Below, piece by piece: positions 33,479 to 42,249 of a stretch of DNA of 64,000 nt. A program made the translations under genes and the position numbers. Positions within the stretch are counted from its first letter, which is position 1. Each line of letters opens with the position of its first letter. The stretch covers positions 124,001 to 188,000 of the forward strand of contig JBCBJV010000001.1 in NCBI GenBank assembly GCA_038522945.1, read 5' to 3'. The notes beneath the pieces are model-generated. The model was given only the letters and a program-made list of their open reading frames with translations. It made no database searches and was not told where the DNA came from. The stretch is from MED-G105 sp038522945. Its GTDB lineage: Bacteria > Pseudomonadota > Alphaproteobacteria > Caulobacterales > Parvularculaceae.

Positions 33479-33919
33479 CTATTCGTCGATATCCTCGTCA
33501 CCGTCAATCATGGTTGGCCCTGAGTCCAAGCCCTTGGCGTCTTCGTCGCGATCAACGAACTCGATCACGGCCATGGGCGCATTATCGCCATAACGGAAGC
33601 CTGCCTTCATGATGCGAATGTATCCACCCTGGCGGTCGGCATAGCGAGGCCCGAGGGTATCAAAGAGCTTCTTCGTCATACCTTCATCGCGAATACGCGA
33701 CGCAGCAACCCGGCGCAGGTGAAGCCGACGGGCAGCATCGCTGTCAGCCTTTTTCGCCATAGTGACGAGCTTTTCCACGATTGGCCGCAGCTCTTTTGCT
33801 TTTGGCAGTGTCGTCGTGATTTGTTCATGCTTGATGAGCGCGGACGCCATATTCGCGAACATAGCCTTACGGTGTTCGTGTGTCCGGTTCAGTTTGCGGT
33901 GCGCATAACCGTGGCGCAT
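33479..33919 (-). CDS. rplQ: 50S ribosomal protein L17
   Basis: 146 residues, starting MRHGYAHRKLNR, the family start, and carrying LIKHEQITTTLPKAKELRP. The C-terminus has an acidic tail (about 125-146), longer than in E. coli. L17 sits at the tunnel exit side of the large subunit. It is the last gene of the alpha block, 57 bases after rpoA. Confidence 0.95.
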   Translation of the reverse strand: MRHGYAHRKLNRTHEHRKAMFANMASALIKHEQITTTLPKAKELRPIVEKLVTMAKKADSDAARRLHLRRVAASRIRDEGMTKKLFDTLGPRYADRQGGYIRIMKAGFRYGDNAPMAVIEFVDRDEDAKGLDSGPTMIDGDEDIDE

Positions 33920-33976
33920 GGCTTACTCTCCTAAGTTGGACCCAGCCGAAGTGGTCAGCAGGTATCCGGATAACCT

Positions 33977-34993
33977 CTACTCGTCAAATTTCTTCGCGAG
34001 TTCTTCGATGTTGTCTGGTGGCCAATCCGGCACATCCATCCCAAGGTGAAGGCCAAGCGTTGCCAGGACTTCCTTAATCTCGTTCAACGACTTCCGGCCG
34101 AAGTTCGGCGTACGGAGCATTTCCGCTTCCGTCTTCTGGATGAGATCGCCAATATAGACAATATTGTCGTTCTTCAGGCAATTTGCCGAACGAACCGAAA
34201 GCTCGAGTTCGTCAACCTTACGCAAGAGGGCCGGATTGAACGGAAGTTCCTCGCGCTCGGTGACGCCAACGTCCTTCTTCGGCTCATCAAAATTCACGAA
34301 GATCTGCAGCTGGTCCTGCAAGATACGCGCAGCGTAGGCCGCAGCGTCTTCTGGGCTGATTGATCCGTCGGTTTCGACCTCCATGATCAAACGATCATAG
34401 TCTAGCACCTGACCCTCACGGGTGTTTTCGACCCGATAAGCAACGCGCTTAACCGGCGAATAAAGGCTGTCGACTGGGATCAGACCGATCGGCGCGTCTT
34501 GCGGGCGATTACGATCAGCTTGCACATACCCTTTGCCGGATTGAACAATGAGCTCCATCCGAAGATTGGCTCCCTGGTCAAGGGTGCAGATCGCTTGCGA
34601 CGGATCAAGCACTTCGACAGATGCGCTCTCTTCGATGTCGGCTGCGGTGACCGTGCCTGGTCCGGTCTTCGAGACAACTAGCCGCTTTGGACCTTCCGAA
34701 TGAGCACGCAATGAAAGCTGTTTCACATTCAGGACAAGATCCGTCACGTCTTCACGCACACCTGGGATCGAGGAGAATTCATGAACAACGCCATCGATCT
34801 GGATCGACGTAACCGCAGCACCTTGAAGTGAGGACATCAGCACACGGCGCAATGCATTGCCAAGTGTCAGCCCGAAGCCACGTTCCAACGGCTGAGCAAT
34901 GATCGTTGCCCGGCGGTTGGGGTCAACACCAGGGGTAACTTCAAGTTTGCTGGGACGAATGAGCTCCAGCCAATTTTTTTCAACTACCGTCAT
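33977..34993 (-). CDS. rpoA: DNA-directed RNA polymerase subunit alpha
   Basis: 338 residues. The N-terminal assembly domain has PLERGFGLTLGNALRRVLMSS. The linker and C-terminal domain (about 255-320) carry ELSVRSANCLKNDNI, the DNA/regulator contact region. It forms the dimer that nucleates RNA polymerase assembly. A 123-base leader with four hairpins separates it from rpsK. Confidence 0.97.
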   Translation of the reverse strand: MTVVEKNWLELIRPSKLEVTPGVDPNRRATIIAQPLERGFGLTLGNALRRVLMSSLQGAAVTSIQIDGVVHEFSSIPGVREDVTDLVLNVKQLSLRAHSEGPKRLVVSKTGPGTVTAADIEESASVEVLDPSQAICTLDQGANLRMELIVQSGKGYVQADRNRPQDAPIGLIPVDSLYSPVKRVAYRVENTREGQVLDYDRLIMEVETDGSISPEDAAAYAARILQDQLQIFVNFDEPKKDVGVTEREELPFNPALLRKVDELELSVRSANCLKNDNIVYIGDLIQKTEAEMLRTPNFGRKSLNEIKEVLATLGLHLGMDVPDWPPDNIEELAKKFDE

Positions 34994-35004
34994 TTTGCTC
35001 CGCT

Positions 35005-35095
35005 GGCGGATGACCCGCCTTTATCTCAGCGGCTACGCCGCGATGATGAATGGCGGCCGACCCGCCAATGGGACGCAGCGCTTGGGCTCGCTGCG
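35005..35095 (-). promoter_or_regulatory. Four consecutive hairpins in the rpoA leader
   Basis: Read on the minus strand, four perfect inverted repeats follow one another: CGCAGCG/CGCTGCG (35074-35095), TGGCGG/CCGCCA (35051-35067), GCGGC/GCCGC (35029-35041) and GGCGG/CCGCC (35005-35019). They fill the gap between rpsK and rpoA. A role in setting the rpoA level relative to the ribosomal genes (processing, pausing or protein binding) is inferred. Confidence 0.55.
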
Positions 35096-35116
35096 CAAAA
35101 TTCTTCAGACCAATGA

Positions 35117-35512
35117 TCAAACGCGGCGGCGTTTTCGTGGCCTGCAACCGTTATGCGGGATAGGTGTAACGTCACGGATCATGTTGACTGTCAAACCAAC
35201 TGCCTGAAGCGCACGCAGTGCACTTTCACGACCAGACCCAGGCCCGCTGACTTGGACGTTCACAACTTTTAGGCCGTGGTCCATGGCTTTCTTTGCAGCA
35301 TCTTCAGCCGCCATCTGGGCAGCGTACGGCGTCGACTTGCGAGACCCTTTGAAGCCCATGCCACCGGCGGTAGACCAGGAGATTGCATTACCCTGCTCAT
35401 CGGTAATTGTGACCATGGTATTATTGAATGACGCATTTACGTGCACCACCCCTGAGGTGATGTTCTTTCGCTCGCGGCGCCGAACGCGCCCACCGGAAGG
35501 CTGCTTTGCCAT
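35117..35512 (-). CDS. rpsK: 30S ribosomal protein S11
   Basis: 131 residues with the family blocks HVNASFNNTMVTITD, GSRKSTPYAAQ and DVTPIPHNGCRPRKRRRV at the C-terminus. S11 lies on the small-subunit platform near the E site. It starts 12 bases after the rpsM stop. Confidence 0.97.
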   Translation of the reverse strand: MAKQPSGGRVRRRERKNITSGVVHVNASFNNTMVTITDEQGNAISWSTAGGMGFKGSRKSTPYAAQMAAEDAAKKAMDHGLKVVNVQVSGPGSGRESALRALQAVGLTVNMIRDVTPIPHNGCRPRKRRRV

Positions 35513-35524
35513 GGGACTTTATCC

Positions 35525-35893
35525 TTATTTCTTCTTACCGGCGATCGGCTTGGCCGGGCCCTTGCGGGTGCGGGCGTTTGTATGGGTACGCTGACCGCGA
35601 ACAGGAAGACCCCGGCGGTGGCGCAAACCTCGATAACAACCCATATCCATTAGGCGTTTAATGTTCACGGCAACTTCCCGGCGGAGATCACCCTCAACGG
35701 TATAGCCCGCGTCGATTGTCTCGCGGATCTGGAGAATATCTGCGTCAGACAGCTCCGATACGCGGCGCTCACGTGGAATGCCAACCTTGTCACAGATTTC
35801 CAACGCCTTGGACGCGCCAATACCGTGGATATAGCGAAGCGCGATTTCGACGCGCTTGTTCGCTGGAATGTTTACGCCTGCGATCCTGGCCAT
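35525..35893 (-). CDS. rpsM: 30S ribosomal protein S13
   Basis: 122 residues. It starts MARIAGVNIPANKRVEIAL and carries YIHGIGASKA and RRGLPVRGQRTHTNARTRKG near the C-terminus, the subunit-bridge and tRNA-contact tail. A 204-base gap to adk holds no gene that I can see; infA and rpmJ, sometimes found here, are absent. Confidence 0.97.
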   Translation of the reverse strand: MARIAGVNIPANKRVEIALRYIHGIGASKALEICDKVGIPRERRVSELSDADILQIRETIDAGYTVEGDLRREVAVNIKRLMDMGCYRGLRHRRGLPVRGQRTHTNARTRKGPAKPIAGKKK

Positions 35894-36097
35894 CGGCCAA
35901 ACCCCTTGTTTTTCTCACCCAGTCGGCACAACGTAGCGGTCACGCTGGCTCAAACAGGGCCCAAAATTCGAATTACGAAATCCGTTCGGCTCAAACCTGA
36001 TCATTGAGCCGCCCAAATATTACGCCTGTGTGGCAGAGCGCCGTAGATACGCCGATGTAGATCGCTCCGTCAACACAATTTACCGCTTAAAAACCAA

Positions 36098-36691
36098 TTA
36101 ATTCCCGCCGATCTTGTCCAAAACCTGACCGATGCCGTCGGCGACCTCATCGATCGTCCCCATTCCGTCGACCTTGTGCAATTTGCCTTGCGCTTCGTAG
36201 TACGGAATGAGTGGCGCCGTCTGGTCTCGATAGACCTGCTGGCGCTTACGAAACGTTTCTTCGTTATCGTCTGGACGAACTTCCTCGCCCCTGGCCAGCG
36301 TCTCTTCAATGCGCTTGTTCAGCCGCTCGACCAGCTCATCTTCGTCGACGACAAGCTCAATCACCACATCGAGCTTGCGACCCTGGCTTTCCAAGACACG
36401 GTCAATCATTTCCGCCTGGCCGACGGTCCGGACAGCACCGTCAAGAATAAAGCCTGGCTGGCAATCGGTCGCTTGGATTCGCTCGGTGATAATCTCTTCA
36501 ATGATTTCGTCGGAGACCAGGTCACCCCGATCCATTATATCCTGGACTTTTTGGCCAAGAGGACTGTCGGAAGCGATGGCGCTGCGCAACATATCACCGG
36601 TGGAAAGCTGCGGGATGCCCCGGGTTTCCATAATGCCCTTGGCTTGTGTGCCCTTACCCGCCCCTGGCGGGCCCAACAGGATCAGGATCAT
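36098..36691 (-). CDS. adk: Adenylate kinase, short-LID form
   Basis: 197 residues. The P-loop GPPGAGKGTQ lies at 7-16, then STGDMLR and the DG-x-x-RT block (DGAVRTVGQA, where most enzymes read DGFPRT). The zinc-type LID cysteines are missing and the LID is short (RPDDNEETFRKRQQVY). It balances ATP, ADP and AMP. Its ATG overlaps the secY stop (ATGA), so the two are coupled. The Ala-Val for Phe-Pro change in the DGFPRT motif is worth noting. Confidence 0.93.
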   Translation of the reverse strand: MILILLGPPGAGKGTQAKGIMETRGIPQLSTGDMLRSAIASDSPLGQKVQDIMDRGDLVSDEIIEEIITERIQATDCQPGFILDGAVRTVGQAEMIDRVLESQGRKLDVVIELVVDEDELVERLNKRIEETLARGEEVRPDDNEETFRKRQQVYRDQTAPLIPYYEAQGKLHKVDGMGTIDEVADGIGQVLDKIGGN

Positions 36692-38040
36692 TTTCTTCCT
36701 CCCCGCAGCTTCGACTTCTTAATGAGGCTCTCATATTGCTGCGCGATCAAGTGGCCCTGGATTTGTCCGACCGTATCGAGGGTCACCGAGACCACAATGA
36801 GGAGCGACGTCCCGCCGATATAAACTGGGATCGCCTGACCAGAGCTCATTTTAAGGATCTCCGGTAGGATACAAACAAAGGTGAGGTAAAGTGCACCTAC
36901 GACGGTTAGACGGGTGACCACATAATCAAGATACTCCGCCGTCCGCTGACCGGGCCGGTATCCTTGAATAAAGCCCCCGTATTTTTTGAGGTTGTCAGCA
37001 ACGTCTTCAGTGTTGAACACAACTGATGTGTAGACGAACGTGAAACCAATAATCAGAGCCGCGTAAAGCGCCACATACATCGGACGACCGGGGCCAAACA
37101 TGATAGTCAGATTTTGAAGCCATTCCGGCGACCCTTCGCCGACCGCACTGGCTGCAGTTGCTGGCAAAAGCAGAAGCGATGACGCAAAGATCGGCGGGAT
37201 CACACCCGACGGATTCAGCTTCAGGGGCAGATGCGATTTCTCCCCTTGAGTCATTTTCATGCCCACCTGGCGACGCGGATATTGAACCACGATCCGCCGC
37301 TGGGACCTCTCGATGAAGACAACAAAGGCAATCAAGACGAGGGCAAGCGCGCCGACCAGAAGCACCATCCCGATTGGCATTGATGCCCCGCCTGGACCTG
37401 CGCCGCGTCCAAGGGCGAACAGACCGCCAATGGCTCGGGGAAGTTCAGCAACAATACCGGCAAAGATGATCAGGGAGACACCATTGCCGACGCCTCGCGC
37501 AGTGATCTGCTCGCCGAGCCACAACAGGAACATCACACCACCAACCAACGTCACGACCGTGGTCAGGAGAAAGAACGGCCCTGGATTTGATATAACGCCC
37601 GGTTGTCCTTGCAGATTGACTGCAATGAAATAGCCTTGAAGGGTTGCCAGAAAAACCGTCAGGTAGCGGGTATACTGATTGATCTGCCGACGGCCGTGTT
37701 CACCTTCTTTTTTCAGCTCCCCGAGTTTGGGGCTGATTGCCGTCATCAACTGAAGAATAATCGACGCCGAAATATAGGGCATGATGTTGAGCGCAAAAAT
37801 CGCCATACGCTCAACAGCGCCGCCAGCAAAAATGTTCAGCGTTCCAAGCAAACCACCGGTCTGTTGTTGGAAGTTCTGCGCATATGCGTCGGCATTGATG
37901 CCCGGCAGCGGCACATAAGTCCCGAGCCGATAAACGATCAAGGCGCCGAGGGTGAACAGCAGACGTTTTTTCAGCTCTTCGGCTTTAGCGAAAGAAGAGA
38001 AATTGATGTTTTGGGCAAGCTGTTCAGCGGCTGACGTCAT
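36688..38040 (-). CDS. secY: Protein translocase subunit SecY
   Basis: 450 residues with ten membrane segments. Conserved blocks are RLGTYVPLPGI near the N-terminus, the PYISASIILQLM helix, a cytoplasmic loop with IVVQYPRRQVG, and the TFVYTSVVFN region. It forms the SecYEG channel in the inner membrane. An ATGA overlap with adk and a 184-base gap to rplO define its unit. Confidence 0.96.
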   Translation of the reverse strand: MTSAAEQLAQNINFSSFAKAEELKKRLLFTLGALIVYRLGTYVPLPGINADAYAQNFQQQTGGLLGTLNIFAGGAVERMAIFALNIMPYISASIILQLMTAISPKLGELKKEGEHGRRQINQYTRYLTVFLATLQGYFIAVNLQGQPGVISNPGPFFLLTTVVTLVGGVMFLLWLGEQITARGVGNGVSLIIFAGIVAELPRAIGGLFALGRGAGPGGASMPIGMVLLVGALALVLIAFVVFIERSQRRIVVQYPRRQVGMKMTQGEKSHLPLKLNPSGVIPPIFASSLLLLPATAASAVGEGSPEWLQNLTIMFGPGRPMYVALYAALIIGFTFVYTSVVFNTEDVADNLKKYGGFIQGYRPGQRTAEYLDYVVTRLTVVGALYLTFVCILPEILKMSSGQAIPVYIGGTSLLIVVSVTLDTVGQIQGHLIAQQYESLIKKSKLRGGRK

Positions 38041-38224
38041 GACTTAGTTTCTTCCGGCCAGTCTGGAGCGATGAAATTCGGCGCAATCAAACAGCGGTAG
38101 ATGCTCAGATTGCGCGCGGACACTTGGCCATGTGGCGATCGAAGCATCAAAAGCAAGTCCTTGCTCGTTCCCGATCGGCTCAGCTTAATGGCCAAAACGC
38201 GGAGTGTGCGCAGAGCGCAACGCC

Positions 38225-38728
38225 TTATGCGCTGGCTGCCTCTTCTTTTGGTGCCTTTATCGCTTTCGTTTCAATAACCGTCACTGACCCGCCCGCTTTT
38301 TCAACCGCCGCCTTGGCGCCGGCGCTGGCGTGGTTCACGTGAATGTCGAGTTTGGTGGAAAGCTCACCGGACCCAAGCAGGCGAACACCATCCAACGCCC
38401 GTCGGATAACGCCCGCTTTAATCAGGGTGTCCGCGTTAACAGCCGAACTGGCGTCCAGCTTGCCCGCATCGATCGCAGTCTGCAGACGGCCAATGTTGAC
38501 CTCAACATATTTTGCTCGGTTCGGTTTGACGAAGCCACGCTTCGGCAAGCGCATGTAGAGGGGCATCTGGCCACCTTCAAAATGCCGGATACCGCTGACC
38601 CCGGAGCGTGACTTTTGCCCCTTAACGCCGCGGCCGCCGGTTTTGCCTTTGCCGGAGCCGATACCCCGACCAACGCGGATACGAGATTTGCGAGCGCCTT
38701 TATTGTCGGCGAGTTCGTTGAGCTTCAT
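38225..38728 (-). CDS. rplO: 50S ribosomal protein L15
   Basis: 167 residues from the ATG at 38728 (MKLNELADNKGARK), chosen over an earlier in-frame start because GGAGG lies just upstream and this is the family N-terminus. The Gly-rich segment RVGRGIGSGKGKTGGRGVKG binds 23S rRNA. It ends with an Ala/Glu-rich tail. Confidence 0.95.
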   Translation of the reverse strand: MKLNELADNKGARKSRIRVGRGIGSGKGKTGGRGVKGQKSRSGVSGIRHFEGGQMPLYMRLPKRGFVKPNRAKYVEVNIGRLQTAIDAGKLDASSAVNADTLIKAGVIRRALDGVRLLGSGELSTKLDIHVNHASAGAKAAVEKAGGSVTVIETKAIKAPKEEAASA

Positions 38729-38798
38729 TTTGCCTCCTTGGACTTTCGACGGTTTCAAGCTCCCTGCCTGGACCGCCTCGCCCGGTTTTTGAGATCAG

Positions 38799-38993
38799 TT
38801 ACTTTTCTTCGACGATTTCCACCATGTGCGAGACCTTACGGATCATGCCGCGCACAGACGGAGTATCTTCGAGCACGCGCTCGCGCCCGATTTTGTTCAA
38901 TCCCAGGCCGACCAAAGTCGCGCGCTGATCTTGCGGACGACGGATCGGGCTGCCTGTCTGGCGCACACGGATCGTTTTTTTCTCAGCCATCAT
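38799..38993 (-). CDS. rpmD: 50S ribosomal protein L30
   Basis: 64 residues. The motifs IRVRQTGSPIRRPQDQRATL and LGLNKIGRERVLEDTPSVRG are the L30 signature. It lies between rplO and rpsE as usual. The ATG is the second of two adjacent Met codons (MMAEKK). Confidence 0.95.
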   Translation of the reverse strand: MMAEKKTIRVRQTGSPIRRPQDQRATLVGLGLNKIGRERVLEDTPSVRGMIRKVSHMVEIVEEK

Positions 38994-39023
38994 TCAACTC
39001 CAATTGGTCAGCGGATCTATTCG

Positions 39024-39617
39024 CTAGACCGCCGCTTCTGAGGTCGCCACTTCTGGCGCGTCCATTGTTGCACCGCCGCCCGTCCGGTTCGCCAACACAT
39101 CTGCAACTTTCTTACCGCGCTTGGCCGCAATTGCCCGTGGGCTTTCCTGTGCCTTAAGCGCGTCAACTGTTGCCCGAACCATGTTGTAAGGGTTCGATGA
39201 CCCGAGGGACTTCGCAACGATGTCCTGAATGCCGAGGGTCTCGAAAACCGCCCGCATTGGGCCACCAGCAATGATGCCGGTTCCTGGAGGCGCTGCACGC
39301 AGGATCACCTTACCGGCACCCCAACGGCCCGCCGCATCGTGGTGGAGGGTCCGCCCTTCACGTAAGGGTACACGGACGAGATTGCGCTTTGCTTCCTGGG
39401 ATGCCTTTCGGATCGCCTCGGGCACCTCACGGGCCTTGCCCTTACCGAAGCCAACACGGCCTTTTTGGTCGCCAACAACGACAAGCGCTGCGAAGCCGAA
39501 GTTTTTCCCGCCCTTGACTACCTTCGCAACCCGATTAATCGCTACGAGGCGGTCGACGAATTCGTCCCGCTCTTCACGTTCACCGCGGCCTTTTCGACGT
39601 CCATCTTCGCGCGCCAT
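39024..39617 (-). CDS. rpsE: 30S ribosomal protein S5
   Basis: 197 residues. A charged N-terminal region (GRRKGRGEREE) is followed by the S5 core with FGFAALVVVGDQKGRVGFG, GAGKVILRAAPPGTGIIAGG and SLGSSNPYNMVRAT. S5 helps decoding accuracy. The C-terminal 25 residues are an Ala/Glu/Thr tail not found in E. coli. Confidence 0.96.
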   Translation of the reverse strand: MAREDGRRKGRGEREERDEFVDRLVAINRVAKVVKGGKNFGFAALVVVGDQKGRVGFGKGKAREVPEAIRKASQEAKRNLVRVPLREGRTLHHDAAGRWGAGKVILRAAPPGTGIIAGGPMRAVFETLGIQDIVAKSLGSSNPYNMVRATVDALKAQESPRAIAAKRGKKVADVLANRTGGGATMDAPEVATSEAAV

Positions 39618-39641
39618 AAGCTTTTTCCGTTTCCTGTCGAA

Positions 39642-40004
39642 TTAGAAGTTAAGGCCGGCTTCGCGTGCCGCCTCGGCGAGCGCCTTCACGCGCCCATGAT
39701 ACATGTAGCGACCCCGGTCAAAGACCACGTCCTTGACCCCGGCCTTGATCGCCCGTTCCGCGACCGCTTTGCCGATTTCGGCCGCGGCATCGACAGTCGA
39801 GCCCTTTTTCACGACATCCTGCAGGTCCTTGTCCATGGACGAGGCAGACGCCAACGTTTTCCCCGCACGATCATCAATGATCTGTGCAGAGATGTTTTTT
39901 GAAGAACGGTACACAGACAAACGAACCCGTTCGCCGCCGACTTGCTTCAGTTTAGAACGCGTGCGCTGTGCGCGATTGCGTCCTTTGGTCAATGAATTTG
40001 ACAT
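39642..40004 (-). CDS. rplR: 50S ribosomal protein L18
   Basis: 120 residues. The motifs RTRSKLKQVGGERVRLSVYR, NISAQIIDDRAGKTLASAS and FDRGRYMYHGRVKALAEAAR are the 5S rRNA-binding L18 signature. It lies 21 bases after rplF. Confidence 0.96.
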   Translation of the reverse strand: MSNSLTKGRNRAQRTRSKLKQVGGERVRLSVYRSSKNISAQIIDDRAGKTLASASSMDKDLQDVVKKGSTVDAAAEIGKAVAERAIKAGVKDVVFDRGRYMYHGRVKALAEAAREAGLNF

Positions 40005-40025
40005 GGGGTCAAAACCTTATCGCAA

Positions 40026-40559
40026 TTACTTCTTCTTACCTTCCTTACGGAAGATGAATTCGTCTTTGTACTTAACGCCTTTGCCTTTGTAGGGCTCCGG
40101 CGGACGGAACGCGCGGATGTCTGCAGCGGCCTGACCAACTTTTTGCTTATCAATCCCGCTAAGGATGATCTCCGTTGGCTTTGGTGTCGCAATCTTGACG
40201 CCCTCAGGCGGCACAAACTCAATGTCGTGGCTAAAGCCAAGCGCCAAGTTCAGGTTTGTCCCCTTCATTTGCGCCCGGTAACCAACGCCAACCAGTTCAA
40301 GCTCCCGTGTGAATTCGTTGGCAACGCCTTCCATCAGGTTCGAAATCATCGTCCGGCTCATGCCCCAGGCCGACCGAGCTTCCTTGCTCTTATCGACCGG
40401 CGTGACGGTGATCTCATCATTTTCCATCGCCAGCGCACAAAGCTCGCTGACAACAAAAGCTTGCTCGCCCTTCGGGCCTTTGGCTTTAACTTCCTGTCCT
40501 GTGAGCGTAACCGTGACGCCCTTCGGAACAGAAACTGGTTTCTTGCCTATACGTGACAT
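40026..40559 (-). CDS. rplF: 50S ribosomal protein L6
   Basis: 177 residues. It starts MSRIGKKPVSVPKGV and has the repeated L6 fold, ending with the RPPEPYKGKGVKYKDE signature near the C-terminus. It lies at the factor-binding side of the large subunit. Confidence 0.96.
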   Translation of the reverse strand: MSRIGKKPVSVPKGVTVTLTGQEVKAKGPKGEQAFVVSELCALAMENDEITVTPVDKSKEARSAWGMSRTMISNLMEGVANEFTRELELVGVGYRAQMKGTNLNLALGFSHDIEFVPPEGVKIATPKPTEIILSGIDKQKVGQAAADIRAFRPPEPYKGKGVKYKDEFIFRKEGKKK

Positions 40560-40577
40560 GGTGCCTTGACCTCTGCC

Positions 40578-40976
40578 TTAGTAAACTTGGAACAGGACTT
40601 CGCCGCCCACGTTCGCACTGCGGGCTGCGGCATCGGACATGACACCCTTTGGCGTCGAGACGACGGAGATACCGAGCCCGTTACGGACGGACGGCAATTC
40701 GGCCACGGATGAATAAACCCGCCGCCCCGGCTTAGAGACCCGCTTGATGTGCGAGATCACCGGCGAACCTTCGAAATACTTCAGCTCGACTTCGAGCTGA
40801 GGCTTCTCGCCTTCCTTTTCCACTCGCGCATACCCACGGATGTAGCCTTCGTCCGTCAACACATCGAGAACCCAAGCGCGCAGCTTAGAGGCCGGAACCG
40901 TCGTTGACGTGTGCCGCCGCATCTGCGCATTGCGGATCCGGGTAATCAGATCACCGATTGGATCATTGATCGCCAT
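40578..40976 (-). CDS. rpsH: 30S ribosomal protein S8
   Basis: 132 residues. It starts MAINDPIGDLITRIRNAQMR and ends with the S8 signature NGLGISVVSTPKGVMSD and GEVLFQVY. S8 nucleates the central domain of 16S rRNA and in E. coli represses the spc operon. Confidence 0.96.
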   Translation of the reverse strand: MAINDPIGDLITRIRNAQMRRHTSTTVPASKLRAWVLDVLTDEGYIRGYARVEKEGEKPQLEVELKYFEGSPVISHIKRVSKPGRRVYSSVAELPSVRNGLGISVVSTPKGVMSDAAARSANVGGEVLFQVY

Positions 40977-40988
40977 AAATCCCTCTCC

Positions 40989-41294
40989 TTACCAACTCGA
41001 TTTGACCAGACCCGGAATTTTGCCTTCCGAGCCAAGTTGACGAAGTGCGATACGTGACATCTTCAGCTTACGGTAGAAACCGCGCGGACGACCCGTCACT
41101 TCACACCGGTTGCGAATACGCGTCTTAGACGAGTTCCGCGGCAATTCAGCAAGCTTAAGGGAGGCCGCGAAGCGTTCTTCCGCCGGCTTTTCCTGATCAC
41201 TGATGATCTCTTTCAGCGCCTGACGCTTGGCTTCATACTGGTCAGCCAGTCGACGCCTTTTGCGATCCCGCTCGATCATTCCCTTTTTCGCCAT
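40989..41294 (-). CDS. rpsN: 30S ribosomal protein S14, zinc-free type
   Basis: 101 residues, the long form. The signature SSKTRIRNRCEVTGRPRGFY is present, and only one cysteine occurs, so the zinc-ribbon of the short form is missing. This makes the ribosome less zinc-dependent, which is relevant beside a zinc regulon but is the common alphaproteobacterial form. Confidence 0.95.
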   Translation of the reverse strand: MAKKGMIERDRKRRRLADQYEAKRQALKEIISDQEKPAEERFAASLKLAELPRNSSKTRIRNRCEVTGRPRGFYRKLKMSRIALRQLGSEGKIPGLVKSSW

Positions 41295-41385
41295 TTAGTC
41301 CTCCTAAAGACTGGTTTCCGCATTCAAAGTGACTTGCGGACCTTGCCCAAATGTCGTTCCAGAAGCTGTCTTGCGACGTTGATCC

Positions 41386-41943
41386 TTACTTCTTGAACGG
41401 AAAATTAAACTCAGCGAGCAGCGCCCGCGCTTCATCATCGTTCTGAGCACTTGTGCAGACGATAATGTCCATGCCCCGAATCTTGTCGACTTTGTCGTAA
41501 TCGATCTCCGGAAACACGATCTGCTCTTTCAGGCCCATCGCGTAGTTGCCGCGACCGTCAAAACTCTTTGGCGAAAGGCCGCGGAAGTCCCGAACCCGAG
41601 GCAATGCAATCGTCACAAGCCGGTCCAGAAACTCGTACATACGATCCTTACGGAGGGTAACTTTCGCGCCAATTGCCATGCCCTCGCGAACCTTGAAGCC
41701 AGCGATTGACTTCTTGGCTTTCGTGATCACCGGCGCTTGACCGGCAATCTTGGTCAGGTCTTCAACGGCCGCATCAACAGCCTTCCGATCGTTAACCGCA
41801 TCACCCACGCCCATATTGAGAACGACTTTCTCAATCTTTGGCGTTTGCATGACGTTTTTGTATTTGAACTGCTCGTTCATCGCCCCACGGATTTTATCTG
41901 TGTAAAGCTGTTTCAAACGAGGCGTGTATGCTGCTTCAGCCAT
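41386..41943 (-). CDS. rplE: 50S ribosomal protein L5
   Basis: 185 residues from the ATG at 41943, which overlaps the rplX stop by 8 bases (ATGGCTGA). A longer in-frame extension is rejected because it lies inside rplX. The motifs YKNVMQTPKIEKVVLNMGVG and RDFRGLSPKSFDGRGNY bind 5S rRNA and contact the P-site tRNA. Confidence 0.95.
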   Translation of the reverse strand: MAEAAYTPRLKQLYTDKIRGAMNEQFKYKNVMQTPKIEKVVLNMGVGDAVNDRKAVDAAVEDLTKIAGQAPVITKAKKSIAGFKVREGMAIGAKVTLRKDRMYEFLDRLVTIALPRVRDFRGLSPKSFDGRGNYAMGLKEQIVFPEIDYDKVDKIRGMDIIVCTSAQNDDEARALLAEFNFPFKK

Positions 41944-42247
41944 CGATAACCTCACCGGACACTTTCGCGACGCGGACCTTTTTGCCGTCGTCCTGGATCT
42001 TGAACCCAACGCGGGACGGCTTGCCGTCGACACTCAGGGCAACATTTGACAAATGGATCGGCGCTTCCCGGCGGATAATCCCGCCACGCTCGGTCTGGGT
42101 CTGCTTCTGGTGCTTGGCGATCACGTTGACCCCCTTTACCAGGACACGCTCGTCCTTCGGATAAACGGCTAGGACTTCGCCTTCGGCCCCGCGGCTCTTA
42201 CCCGCAAGCACAACGACCTTGTCACCCTTTTTAATCTTGGCAGCCAT
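41936..42247 (-). CDS. rplX: 50S ribosomal protein L24
   Basis: 103 residues. It starts MAAKIKKGDKVVVLAGKSRG, the KOW motif, and ends with RVAKVSGEVIDG. It starts assembly of the large subunit. It lies 2 bases after rplN and overlaps rplE by 8 bases. Confidence 0.96.
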   Translation of the reverse strand: MAAKIKKGDKVVVLAGKSRGAEGEVLAVYPKDERVLVKGVNVIAKHQKQTQTERGGIIRREAPIHLSNVALSVDGKPSRVGFKIQDDGKKVRVAKVSGEVIDG

Positions 42248-42249
42248 GG

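Noticed and set aside
36176..36823. 215-codon plus-strand frame opposite adk and secY
   Set aside because: It crosses the junction of two certain genes on the other strand; no domain features.
38041..38224. Small gene between rplO and secY
   Set aside because: The frames here have no ribosome-binding site and no conserved features; it is left as a spacer.
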